Below, one piece after another: positions 31,729-40,769 of a stretch of 64,000 nucleotides of DNA. This DNA comes from Subtercola boreus. GTDB lineage: Bacteria > Actinomycetota > Actinomycetes > Actinomycetales > Microbacteriaceae. The translations under genes and the position numbers were made by a program. Numbering within the stretch: position 1 is the first letter of the stretch; every line of letters begins with the position of its first letter. The DNA lies in the NCBI RefSeq assembly GCF_006716115.1, contig NZ_VFOO01000001.1, positions 3,782,001 to 3,846,000 of the forward strand. Reading direction: 5' to 3'. Under the pieces are notes generated by a model. That model was not told the DNA's origin and searched no databases. It was given only the letters and a program-made list of their open reading frames with translations.

Positions 31729-31739
31729 AGGTCAGACCA
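31729..31739. promoter_or_regulatory. GntR autoregulatory operator candidate
   Basis: AGGTCAGACCA contains GGTCAGACC, a 3-3-3 inverted repeat of the same type as the site at 31642, 35 bases before the GntR start codon. Confidence 0.55.
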
Positions 31740-31773
31740 TCAGGCCAGTCCGCGGCCTGTCTCAGGAGGAATC

Positions 31774-32541
31774 GTGACCGAAGCAGAGCCGATTGTGCCG
31801 GTGAAGCGTTCCCCGATCACCCTTGCGCCGATGAAAGTCTCCAAAGCATCGGATGTTCTTGCCAACGAACTGCGGGAACGCATCCTGACTGGGGAGTTCC
31901 CCGAGGGGGTCGGGCTGCCGGCCGAACGCGACCTGGTCACCCAGACGCACATGAGCCGCACGACGGTGCGTGAAGCGCTCCGCATACTCGAAGTGCAGGG
32001 GCTCATCCGCATCAAGGCGGGTCGCACCGGCGGTGCGTTCGTGCAGCGACCGGGCGAGGAAGCGATGGCCAGCACGGTCAACCTGTTGATCAGGGGCCAG
32101 CAGATCCGCCTCGCCGACCTGCTGGGCATGCGCGAAGCCATCGAGCCGTACTGCGCCCAACTCGCTGCGGCGAACCGCACCGACGCCGAACTGGAGTTGC
32201 TCGACGCCGCAGTGGCCGCCCTCACCGACGATGAGGGCCCGCTGTCGACGTTCCTCGAAGCGAACGTCGAATGGCACGTCCTGGTGGCCCGGGCCAGCCA
32301 CAACAAGCTGCTCTCGGGGATGATGACGGCGCTGTCACAGGCGATCTACGCCGCCACCGACGACGAGCAGTTCGTCGACCTCGAGGTGCGCCACACCACC
32401 GCGCGGGCGCACGCCACCATCACGGCTGCCATTCGCGACCACGATGGTGAGGCGGCGGTGCGCCGCATGACGCGCCACGTGCACTCCTACGCCGCCGTGG
32501 TGCTCGGGGCAGACGAGGATCGCGAGATCGTCGTTCCCTGA
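31774..32541 (+). CDS. GntR-family regulator, FadR/FCD subfamily
   Basis: 255 residues. N-terminal winged helix: SDVLANELRERILTGEFPEG, LPAERDLVTQTHMSRTTVRE, ALRILEVQGLIRIKAGRTGG. A C-terminal all-helical FCD domain follows (LLGMREAIEPYCAQLAAANR onward, with the His-containing metal/ligand helices). GTG 31774 has AGGAGG four bases upstream. It lies at the edge of the catabolic island and is the best candidate to bind the TTTGGTC sites; its ligand is probably a pathway acid or acyl-CoA. The stop codon region is triplicated in tandem. Confidence 0.9.
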   Translation: MTEAEPIVPVKRSPITLAPMKVSKASDVLANELRERILTGEFPEGVGLPAERDLVTQTHMSRTTVREALRILEVQGLIRIKAGRTGGAFVQRPGEEAMASTVNLLIRGQQIRLADLLGMREAIEPYCAQLAAANRTDAELELLDAAVAALTDDEGPLSTFLEANVEWHVLVARASHNKLLSGMMTALSQAIYAATDDEQFVDLEVRHTTARAHATITAAIRDHDGEAAVRRMTRHVHSYAAVVLGADEDREIVVP

Positions 32542-32580
32542 GCCGATAGTTCCCTGAGCCGATAGTTCCCTGAGCCGATC
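32533..32580. repeat. 16-bp tandem triplication over the GntR stop codon
   Basis: Three adjacent copies of GTTCCCTGAGCCGATA (the last ends in C). The first contains the Val-Pro-stop end of the GntR gene. Confidence 0.9.
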
Positions 32581-32604
32581 GGGCGAACGGCGCCCGCGCC
32601 GGCG

Positions 32605-33492
<888 letters not shown>

Positions 33493-33587
33493 GACGACAG
33501 CTTAGAACCGGCAGTCGGCACCGCGGTCTGGTGTGCGTGCCGCTGGTGCGGTGCCGGTGGTGCGCCAGTGGCGACCGGATGCCCGGC

Positions 33588-34613
33588 TCAGGTCCAGGCG
33601 CGGGCGGTGCGTTCGGCCCAGTACTGCTCGGGCGGTTGGGCCAGCGCGACCAGCGCGTCGTCGTCGGCGGCGGGCGCCCGTGCGGTGAGGTTCTCCCGCA
33701 GCTGGGTGCCGGTGACGGCCCCGGTGAGCACGATGTCGGCCCACGGCCGTGCCAGCGCCGCGCCGAGGGCGAGCCCCGCGAGCGGTTGGTCTTCCGCCGC
33801 CGCGAGGGCGGCCGCCTCCCCTTCTGCGCCGGCCTCACCTTCTGCGCCGGCCTCACCGGCTGCTGCCGCGGCGGCGGTCGCCGTTCCGCGCCCGACAGCT
33901 GCCCCGAGCTCCCCGCCGCGCGCCGTCAGGCGACCGTTCGCCAGCGCCTCCTTCACCACCACGAGCCAGTTCGCGTCGTTTGCTCGCGCCAGCGCGGCCC
34001 CCGCAGACTGCTCCAGCAGGTTCCACGTCGACTGCACCGCGCTGAACGGCGAATCGGGCAGGGCGAGGGCCGCGTCGATCACCGCGGACTGGCCCGGTCC
34101 GCTCGTCGAGAAACCGACCCGCACCCCGCTCGACGCGATCTCCCGCAGCCGGTCGAGCAGTGCACTGTCGCCGAGCGCGGGGCTGTCAGGCGTGAGCGAA
34201 TGCACGAGGTACACGTCGGGCGCCCCGCCGAGCGCGTCGAGCGTCTCGGGCCACTGGGCCTCGAGCATCCGGAGGCTGTGGTCTTTGCGTTCCTGCACCG
34301 CGGCGTCCATGCGCCAGTCGCCCACGTACTCGTAGCCCCATTTGGAGCCGATCGTGAGCTCGTCGCGGCGCTCCGGATGCTCGGCGAGCCACGATCCGAG
34401 GAACTGTTCGGCGAACCCGTACGACCGGGCGGCATCGATGTAGCGGATGCCGAGCATCCACGCGCTCTGGAGCAGTCGGTGGGCGCGGCCGCGCATGGCC
34501 TCGACGGAGCGGTCGGCGCCGTCGCCGAGATCATCGCCCCGCCCGACCGTGATGTAGGCGGGCCGGCCGATGGCGGCGAGGCCGAGCCCGAGGCGGGAGG
34601 CGTTGACACTCAT
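33588..34613 (-). CDS. Aldo/keto reductase
   Basis: 341 residues, TIM-barrel NADPH oxidoreductase. Motifs: LGLGLAAIGRPAYI start, IRYIDAARSYGFAEQFLGSWL (the D-x-x-x-Y active site region), GSKWGYEY with the conserved Lys, VYLVHSLTPDS where the His lies, and VGFSTSGP. An Ala/Glu/Gly-rich repeat (AGAEGEAGAEGEA) interrupts the region near residue 280 and is encoded by a 15-bp tandem duplication near 33820-33860. A member of the family that includes D-threo-aldose dehydrogenase-like enzymes; substrate unknown. Confidence 0.85.
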   Translation of the reverse strand: MSVNASRLGLGLAAIGRPAYITVGRGDDLGDGADRSVEAMRGRAHRLLQSAWMLGIRYIDAARSYGFAEQFLGSWLAEHPERRDELTIGSKWGYEYVGDWRMDAAVQERKDHSLRMLEAQWPETLDALGGAPDVYLVHSLTPDSPALGDSALLDRLREIASSGVRVGFSTSGPGQSAVIDAALALPDSPFSAVQSTWNLLEQSAGAALARANDANWLVVVKEALANGRLTARGGELGAAVGRGTATAAAAAAGEAGAEGEAGAEGEAAALAAAEDQPLAGLALGAALARPWADIVLTGAVTGTQLRENLTARAPAADDDALVALAQPPEQYWAERTARAWT

Positions 34614-34804
34614 GCGTCCGACCCTACCCGCCCGCCCCCGCGATCTGCGGCCCGCGAGGGGACGCAGATCGCGCCAACCGGCCGGGGGCGGCACGATCTG
34701 GGTCCCTTCGAGCTCTGTTCGGGCATCCGGGGCGCGATCTGCCGCAGGAGCGCGCGAAACGCAACCCCCCTCGACCCGCCCCGCCGCCCGCGTAGCGTCG
34801 AAGT

Positions 34805-35701
34805 ATGACCGATGACCAGTACACGTTCCAGGATCCCTCGAAGATGTTCGCCGACATCACCCCGTCGGCCCAGTACCAGGAGGGCGCGGGGCTCGACTCC
34901 GAGCTCGATGACCGCGCCGACCACGGCGAGAAGACGTACCGCGGCAGTGGCCGCCTCACCGGCCGCAAGGCCCTCGTCACCGGTGGCGACTCGGGGATCG
35001 GCGCCGCCGTCGCGATCGCGTTCGCCCGGGAGGGCGCCGACGTCGCCATCTCGTACCTCCCGGAGGAGCAGGAGGATGCCGCTCGCATCCTCGCCCTCAT
35101 CGAGGAGACCGGCCAGAAGGGTGTCGGCTTCGCGGGCGACATCACCAGCCCCGACTTCGCGCGTGGCCTAGTCGCGGACGCCGTCTCCGAGCTCGGCGGT
35201 CTCGACGTGCTCGTGAACAACGCCGGCAAGCAGCAGTTCGTCGAAGACCTGCTCGATCTCTCCGACGAGCAGTTCGACGAGACCTACAAGACGAACGTCT
35301 ACGCGATGTTCTGGATCACCAAGGCCGCGCTGCCGCACCTTGCGCCCGGTTCGTCGATCATCAACACGTCGTCGATCCAGGCGTACTCGCCGTCGGAGAC
35401 GCTGGTCGACTACGCCTCGACCAAGGCTGCGATCAACACGTTCTCGAAGGCGCTCTCGCAGCAGCTCGCGCCGAAGGGCATCCGGGTGAACGTCGTCGCG
35501 CCGGGGCCGATCTGGACTCCGCTGCAGACCGCGGGCGGGCAGCCCACCGAGGCGCTGCCGACGGTCGGCGAGGAGACGCCGCTCGGCCGCTGGGGCCAGC
35601 CGTCGGAACTCGCGCCGGCCTACGTGTTCCTCGCGTCGGGCGAGTCGAGCTACGTGATCGGCGAAACCTTGCACGTCAACGGCGGCATGCCGACGCCCTG
35701 A
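34805..35701 (+). CDS. SDR-family general stress oxidoreductase (YdaD/YhxC-like)
   Basis: 298 residues. An N-terminal extension typical of GSP39-like SDRs (FQDPSKMFADITPS, then ADHGEKTYRGSGRLTGRKAL), cofactor loop LVTGGDSGIGAAVAIAFARE, VNNAGKQQF, INTSSIQAYSPSETLVDYASTK with the intact Ser and Tyr-x-x-x-Lys, and GEETPLGRWGQPSELAPAYVFLAS. Such proteins are stress-induced in Bacillus; substrates are undefined. No clear partner genes next to it. Confidence 0.9.
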   Translation: MTDDQYTFQDPSKMFADITPSAQYQEGAGLDSELDDRADHGEKTYRGSGRLTGRKALVTGGDSGIGAAVAIAFAREGADVAISYLPEEQEDAARILALIEETGQKGVGFAGDITSPDFARGLVADAVSELGGLDVLVNNAGKQQFVEDLLDLSDEQFDETYKTNVYAMFWITKAALPHLAPGSSIINTSSIQAYSPSETLVDYASTKAAINTFSKALSQQLAPKGIRVNVVAPGPIWTPLQTAGGQPTEALPTVGEETPLGRWGQPSELAPAYVFLASGESSYVIGETLHVNGGMPTP

Positions 35702-35720
35702 CGACCCCCGCGTCGCGCCC

Positions 35721-35781
35721 ATCGAGTGGGCAGTTTGGGCCCAATAGACACGCTGTTTACGGCCCAAACTGCCCACTCGAT
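35721..35781. terminator. Long inverted repeat between convergent genes
   Basis: A perfect 21-bp inverted repeat (35721-35741 and 35761-35781; core GAGTGGGCAGTTTGGGCC) with a 19-base loop. Probably a bidirectional terminator for the SDR and mug genes. Confidence 0.75.
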
Positions 35782-35815
35782 CGGGGTGGGACGGCGTTGC
35801 GGCTCGCGCCACGGG

Positions 35816-36403
35816 CTAGGGGACAGGCGGCGCGTCGTACACGCGGATGCCCGCCGCGACCGCGGCCGCGCGGTACGCGGCCGCCAGCGTGTCCACCGTC
35901 GCGTGGGCGTTCAGCCCGCTGGGGTTCGGCACGACCCAGAGCGGCACTCCGCCGAGCAGTTCGGGCTGCCGGCCCTCGACCGCCTTCGGCCGCGCGAAGG
36001 CCTGGCGGTAGGCCGTGATGCCCAGCATCGCGACGACGGCTGGTGCGATCATCCGCACCCGCTCTTCGAGCCGGGCTGCGCCCTCGACCAGCTCGGCATG
36101 CGTGAGTTCGTCGGCGCGAGCGGATGCCGTCGCCACCAGGTTGGTGATGCCGACGCCGCGCTCCTCGAGGTGCGCGAGGTCATCGGGTTCGAACCCGTTC
36201 GACGCGATGATGCGGCGGTCGAGGATGCCCGCCCGGTACAGCGCCGGATAGAAACGGTTGCTCCCGCCACCGAAGTGCGCCTGCACAGCGACAGTGCGGA
36301 GTCCCGGGTTGATGCCGACGAAGAGCAGGCGCACGTGCGGCCCGATGAGGTCGGGCAGGGTGCCACCGTGGAAGGCGGCAAGGTCGGCGCGGGTGAACGT
36401 CAC
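35816..36403 (-). CDS. mug: G/U mismatch-specific uracil-DNA glycosylase
   Basis: 195 residues. LLFVGINPGLRTVAVQAHFG (motif 1 with the catalytic Asn of Mug/TDG), SNRFYPALYRAGI, GITNLVATASARADEL, and WVVPNPSGLNAH (motif 2). It removes uracil or ethenocytosine opposite guanine in double-stranded DNA. Length fits the family (about 170-200). Stands alone. Confidence 0.93.
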   Translation of the reverse strand: MTFTRADLAAFHGGTLPDLIGPHVRLLFVGINPGLRTVAVQAHFGGGSNRFYPALYRAGILDRRIIASNGFEPDDLAHLEERGVGITNLVATASARADELTHAELVEGAARLEERVRMIAPAVVAMLGITAYRQAFARPKAVEGRQPELLGGVPLWVVPNPSGLNAHATVDTLAAAYRAAAVAAGIRVYDAPPVP

Positions 36404-36473
36404 GGTCTCACGCTACGCGCCCGGCCCCGGCGCTGTCGTGCGCGATCGGCGCCGCGCCCATCCGCCCCTGCGC

Positions 36474-36620
36474 TCAGCCCAGGTCGGCTGCGTGGCTGTT
36501 GCCCGCATGATCGCCGTTCACGGCGTCGATCTGTGCCCACGTGTTGTAGCCGACCACGACCGAGAGCACGATGCCGAGCACGCTCAGAGCCGGTCGGATG
36601 CCCTGCAGATACCTGTTCAT
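36474..36620 (-). CDS. Small single-pass membrane protein
   Basis: 48 residues: MNRYLQGIRPA, a hydrophobic helix LSVLGIVLSVVVGYNTW, then a polar acidic tail. ATG 36620 has GGAGGG four bases upstream, a strong site. No family recognised. Downstream of it on this strand lies the start region of mug. Confidence 0.6.
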   Translation of the reverse strand: MNRYLQGIRPALSVLGIVLSVVVGYNTWAQIDAVNGDHAGNSHAADLG

Positions 36621-36731
36621 TGCGCCCTCCTTGGTTCCTTCCATCGTGGAGGGCGATCCTATGAGCCCTCGGTGAGCATGCTGGATGCTCGCTGGATGAT
36701 TCGCAGCCGACTTCGGACGTATTCTGGAGCC

Positions 36732-37016
36732 ATGGCCAGCGAACTCCTGCACGACGCCGAGCGGCACCGCTACTCCCTCCGCGTCGACGGCGCCCTCGTC
36801 AGCGCGGCGGACTACGTGCTCCGCGACAACACCATCTCCTTCAACCACACGTTCACCGATCCGAAACTGCGCGGCAAGGGGTACGCCAACGAGGTCGTCA
36901 CCTACGCCGTCGACGACGTCGAGAAGAACACGAGCTATCGTGTCGTGCCGATGTGCTGGTATGTCGGGCAGTGGTTCGACGAGCATCCGGAGCGGGCCGC
37001 GCTGCTCGATCGCTGA
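36732..37016 (+). CDS. Small GNAT-fold acetyltransferase (YjdJ/NATD1-like)
   Basis: 94 residues. RHRYSLRVDGALVSAADYVL, NTISFNHTFTDPKLRGKGYANEVV (the acetyl-CoA binding R-G-x-G-x-A loop) and VVPMCWYVGQWFDEHPE, matching the short NATD1/YjdJ acetyltransferase family, which has the minimal GNAT core. Substrate unknown. GGAG directly precedes ATG 36732. Confidence 0.9.
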   Translation: MASELLHDAERHRYSLRVDGALVSAADYVLRDNTISFNHTFTDPKLRGKGYANEVVTYAVDDVEKNTSYRVVPMCWYVGQWFDEHPERAALLDR

Positions 37017-37121
37017 GCCGCTCGCACCGGCTGTTCACTTCGCGGTCAACTGCGTGATGCCTGAGGCCGGGATGCTCTCCCAGGGATGACTGTGCGGTCT
37101 CCCGAGGAAGAGAGAATCATC

Positions 37122-40100
37122 GTGCCTGCACCCTGGCGTTTTCCCGTCAGCATCATTCTTGCCGCCGCCGTTCTGGCGTCACCGTTCGTCGGGCTGCAGG
37201 CGGCTTCGGCTGTTCCTCTCGCGACCAGCGTCAGAATCAACGAGGTCGAGTCGTCGGGCGGCACGCCGGGCGACTGGGTGGAGCTGGTGAACACGGCTGC
37301 TTCTGCGGTCGATCTCTCGGGCTACCTCGTGAAGGACAGCGACGACACGCACATCTTCACGATCCCGGCGAACACATCGATCGCGGCGAACGGGTATCTC
37401 GCGCTGGATGTGGAGACCGCCTACGGGCTGGGCGCATTCGATTCGGCCCGTCTCTTCGCCCCCGACGGCACAACTCTCGTCGACAGCTACTCCTGGACGG
37501 CGCACGCGGCGACGACCTACGGCCGCTGCCCCGACGGCACCGGCGCCTTCGTGACCACGCTCGCCTCGACGAAGGGCGCCGCCAACAGCTGCACGCCGAC
37601 GGTCGCGGCCTCGGTCAGGATCAACGAGGTCGAGTCGAGTGGCGGAACCCCGGGCGACTGGGTCGAACTGGCGAACAAGGCGAGCGTCGCCCTCGACCTC
37701 TCGGACTACGTGCTGAAGGACAGCGACGACACGCACCTGTACACGATCCCATCGGGAACCTCGATCGCCGCGAATGGGTTCCTCGCGCTCGATGTGGAGA
37801 CCGCCTACGGGTTGGGCTCCGCCGACTCTGCCCGCTTCTTCACGCCCGGCGCTGCGACGCTGATCGACTCGTACAGCTGGGCCGCCCACGCGGCGACGAC
37901 CTACGGCCGCTGCCCCGACGGCACCGGCGCCTTCGTGACCACGGTCGCGCCGACGAAGGGCGCCGCCAACAGCTGCACCGTGTCGGCCGCTTCTGCGGTG
38001 AAGATCAACGAGGTCGAGTCCAGCGGTGGCACGCCCGGCGACTGGGTGGAGCTCAAGAACACGGCTGCTGCTGCGGTGGATGTCTCGGGGCTGGTCGTCA
38101 AGGACAGCGACGACACCCACGTGTTCACGATCCCGTCGGGAACGTCGATCGCCGCGAACGGGTATCTCGCGCTGGATGTGGAGACTGCCTACGGGCTGGG
38201 CGCAGCCGATTCGGCCCGCCTGTTCGGCACCGACGGCACGACGCTGATCGACTCGTACACGTGGACGGCGCACGCGTCGACGACGTATGGCCGCTGCCCC
38301 GACGGCACAGGCGCCTTCACCACGACCACGACCCCGACCAAGGGTGCGGCGAACGACTGCGCGCCGCCCACCCCGACCGGCCCGACGGCCGAGGCCTGGC
38401 CCGGCGCATCGGCGATCACCACGGCCGACCAGAACGGCGTGATCGGCGGCAACCTGAGCGGCCTCGCCTACGACCCGTCGGGCACGAGCGCCCGCGGCAC
38501 GCTGTGGGCCGTGAAGAACGGGCCGAGCACGCTCTACAAGCTCAGCTACAACGGGTCGGCCTGGGTCTCCGACACCAGCGGCACGGGCGCCTGGTCGGCC
38601 GGCAAGGCCCTGCACTACACCGACGGCACGGGCGACCCCGACGCTGAGGGCGTCGCCTTCACCGGCGCCGGCCCCTCGGGCGGGGCGTTCGTCTCGACCG
38701 AGCGCAACAACAGCGTCAGCGCGGTCAGCCGCCCCTCGGTGCTGAAGTTCGACGCCACAGGCTCTGCGACCAGCGGTGCCACCAGCCTGAACGCCACCAT
38801 GGAGTGGAACCTCACCGCCGACCTCCCGGCCGTGGCACCGAACAGCGGGCTCGAGGCGATCTCGTGGGTGTCGGATGCGTTCCTCACCTCGAAGGGTTTC
38901 GTCGACGAGCACACGGGCGCCGCCTACAACCCGGCGACCTACGCCGACCACGGCGACGGCCTCTTCTTCGTCGGGCTCGAGGCGAACGGCACCGTCTACG
39001 CCTACGCGCTGAACCAGGTGACTGGCGGCTACACCCGCGTCGCGACGATCGCGAGCGGTTTCACCGGCGTGATGGATCTCGAGTTCGAGCAGGAGACGAA
39101 CCGGCTCTGGGCGGTCTGCGATGACACCTGCAACGGGCAGTCGGCGATTCTCGAGATCGCCTCGTCGGGTGCGAACGCCGGCCACTTCGCAGTGACCCAC
39201 GTCTACGACCGACCGGCCGGCATGCCGAACTACAACAACGAGGGCTTCGCTCTGGCACCCCGGGCCGAGTGCGTGGCCGGGCAGAAGCCGGCCTTCTGGT
39301 CGGACGACACGAACGACGCGGGCTTCGCCCTGCGCAGCGGCTCGGTGAACTGCACCCCGATTCCCGACACGACCCCGCCGACCGTCTCCGGGTCGCTGGC
39401 CGGCCGCACCCTCACGCTCACCGCGGCAGACACCGGATCGGGTGTCGCGAGCATCGAATACCAGCTCGACGCCGCCACCGCGTGGGTCGCCTACAGCGCG
39501 CCGGTCGTGCTCGACGGCAGCGCCCACAGCGTGCGTTTCCGGGCAACGGATGTCGCGGGGACCGTCAGTTCGGTGCAAACACTCTCGGTTCCCGCGGCTG
39601 CTCCTTCGGGCATCCTGAGCATCGAGCCGCAGGGTGTGGCACGCACGATCGCGCCGGGCGGAACTGTCGCCGGGCTCGGCGCGCGTCTCGTGGATTCGAC
39701 CGGCGCGGTCGTTGCGGGCAAGCCGGTGAAGTTCACGATCGCCGGGCCGGGCACCTTCGCCAGCGGCTCTCTCACGGTCAACGTGGTGACGAATTCGGCG
39801 GGTATATCGTTGACGCCCACCATCGTGAGCACGGGGGTCGGAACCATCACGGTGTCGGCCTCGCGAGCCGGATCGGCGACGGTCGCGCTCCCCGCGATCA
39901 CGGTGGCAGCGCCGGCTCCGACCCTCACGGCGACCGTCTCGGCGACGACCGCGGTGGTCACGGGCAAGGTGTCGGTGACGGTTTCTGCCACGAACACGTC
40001 GGCCACCCCGGTGACGATCGTGCTGAAGACGAGCTACGGAACGAAGACCTTCGCGGGGGTCGCGTCCGGGCAGACGGTCACACAGACCTTCAAGTCGTAC

Positions 40101-40199
40101 CTGTCATCCGTGCCGGCCGGGTCGGCGACCGCGGTGGTCTCGTCGGATGCCGGACAACGCAGCCTGTCGGCGGCCTACTCGGCCGCGGCGGCGGGCTGA
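37122..40199 (+). CDS. Secreted protein with three lamin-tail domains and a beta-propeller-like region
   Basis: About 1025 residues. A signal peptide (FPVSIILAAAVLASPFVGLQ then AASA) precedes three lamin-tail domains of about 122 residues, each running from INEVESSGGTPGDWVEL to TTYGRCPDGTGAF and highly similar at the DNA level. Then comes a propeller-like region (IGGNLSGLAYDP, GLEAISWVSDAF, VMDLEFEQETNRLWAVCDD), resembling esterase-like phytase/SdiA-regulated folds. Ig-like domains end the protein, without a sortase motif or membrane anchor. GTG 37122 follows AGGAAGAG; ATG 37086 is an alternative. Likely an extracellular nucleic-acid, phosphate or surface-binding protein; function not established. 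Confidence 0.8.
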   Translation: MPAPWRFPVSIILAAAVLASPFVGLQAASAVPLATSVRINEVESSGGTPGDWVELVNTAASAVDLSGYLVKDSDDTHIFTIPANTSIAANGYLALDVETAYGLGAFDSARLFAPDGTTLVDSYSWTAHAATTYGRCPDGTGAFVTTLASTKGAANSCTPTVAASVRINEVESSGGTPGDWVELANKASVALDLSDYVLKDSDDTHLYTIPSGTSIAANGFLALDVETAYGLGSADSARFFTPGAATLIDSYSWAAHAATTYGRCPDGTGAFVTTVAPTKGAANSCTVSAASAVKINEVESSGGTPGDWVELKNTAAAAVDVSGLVVKDSDDTHVFTIPSGTSIAANGYLALDVETAYGLGAADSARLFGTDGTTLIDSYTWTAHASTTYGRCPDGTGAFTTTTTPTKGAANDCAPPTPTGPTAEAWPGASAITTADQNGVIGGNLSGLAYDPSGTSARGTLWAVKNGPSTLYKLSYNGSAWVSDTSGTGAWSAGKALHYTDGTGDPDAEGVAFTGAGPSGGAFVSTERNNSVSAVSRPSVLKFDATGSATSGATSLNATMEWNLTADLPAVAPNSGLEAISWVSDAFLTSKGFVDEHTGAAYNPATYADHGDGLFFVGLEANGTVYAYALNQVTGGYTRVATIASGFTGVMDLEFEQETNRLWAVCDDTCNGQSAILEIASSGANAGHFAVTHVYDRPAGMPNYNNEGFALAPRAECVAGQKPAFWSDDTNDAGFALRSGSVNCTPIPDTTPPTVSGSLAGRTLTLTAADTGSGVASIEYQLDAATAWVAYSAPVVLDGSAHSVRFRATDVAGTVSSVQTLSVPAAAPSGILSIEPQGVARTIAPGGTVAGLGARLVDSTGAVVAGKPVKFTIAGPGTFASGSLTVNVVTNSAGISLTPTIVSTGVGTITVSASRAGSATVALPAITVAAPAPTLTATVSATTAVVTGKVSVTVSATNTSATPVTIVLKTSYGTKTFAGVASGQTVTQTFKSYLSSVPAGSATAVVSSDAGQRSLSAAYSAAAAG

Positions 40200-40249
40200 C
40201 CGGCGGTCTTCGGCCCGCACCGTCCACTCGCACGCGGCTCACACGGCCA

Positions 40250-40300
40250 CCCGGCCACTCGGTTCACCCGGCCGCTCGGTTCACCCGGCCAGCCGGTTCA
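40250..40300. repeat. 17-bp tandem repeat, three copies
   Basis: CCCGGCCACTCGGTTCA, CCCGGCCGCTCGGTTCA and CCCGGCCAGCCGGTTCA in tandem, just before the Tat-exported protein gene. Confidence 0.9.
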
Positions 40301-40316
40301 CCAGAAGAGAGACACC

Positions 40317-40769
40317 ATGAACAACGCACCATCGACCGAACCCGAACAGTTCCCTGGCGGCCGGACGCCCAGCCGCCGCGCGGTGCTCCGTACGGCAGCC
40401 TGGAGCGTGCCGGTCGTGGCGATCGCGGTCGGTGCTCCGGCCTTCGCGGCATCGGGTGGTGCTGCGACGATCACCGCGCCCGACCCGATGGCGGCCGACA
40501 TCGGCGACTCGATCCCGCTGGTCTTCCAGATCTCCGAGAACGGTGCGCCGCTCGCGAGCGGCGTGCTGACGGTCGCCCTGAACGACGCCAGTGTTGTGTC
40601 CTTCGACCCGGAGGGTGAGGGCTACTCGAGCGCGACCCTGGCGTCGTACGTCATCACCGACGGCTACGCCCTGCCGCTGGTGATCGTCGGCTCACACGGC
40701 ACGGTCTTCGGGTCGGCGACCGTCGGCGGCGTGACTACGTCGTTCACGGCGTCGATCCTCCCGAACTGA
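40317..40769 (+). CDS. Tat-exported protein of unknown function
   Basis: 150 residues with a twin-arginine signal: PSRRAVLRTAAWSVPVVAIA followed by VGAPAFA-A as cleavage site. The mature part (about 105 residues) is an Ig-like beta sandwich (ITAPDPMAADIGDSIPLVFQ, VGGVTTSFTASILPN). Located 117 bases after the lamin-tail protein on the same strand, so perhaps coexpressed. Its end overlaps the convergent EamA gene by 78 bases. Confidence 0.8.
   Translation: MNNAPSTEPEQFPGGRTPSRRAVLRTAAWSVPVVAIAVGAPAFAASGGAATITAPDPMAADIGDSIPLVFQISENGAPLASGVLTVALNDASVVSFDPEGEGYSSATLASYVITDGYALPLVIVGSHGTVFGSATVGGVTTSFTASILPN

Noticed and set aside
37179-39578. Minus-strand open frame of about 799 codons
   Set aside because: Antisense to the lamin-tail protein; its apparent repeats mirror the lamin-tail duplication.
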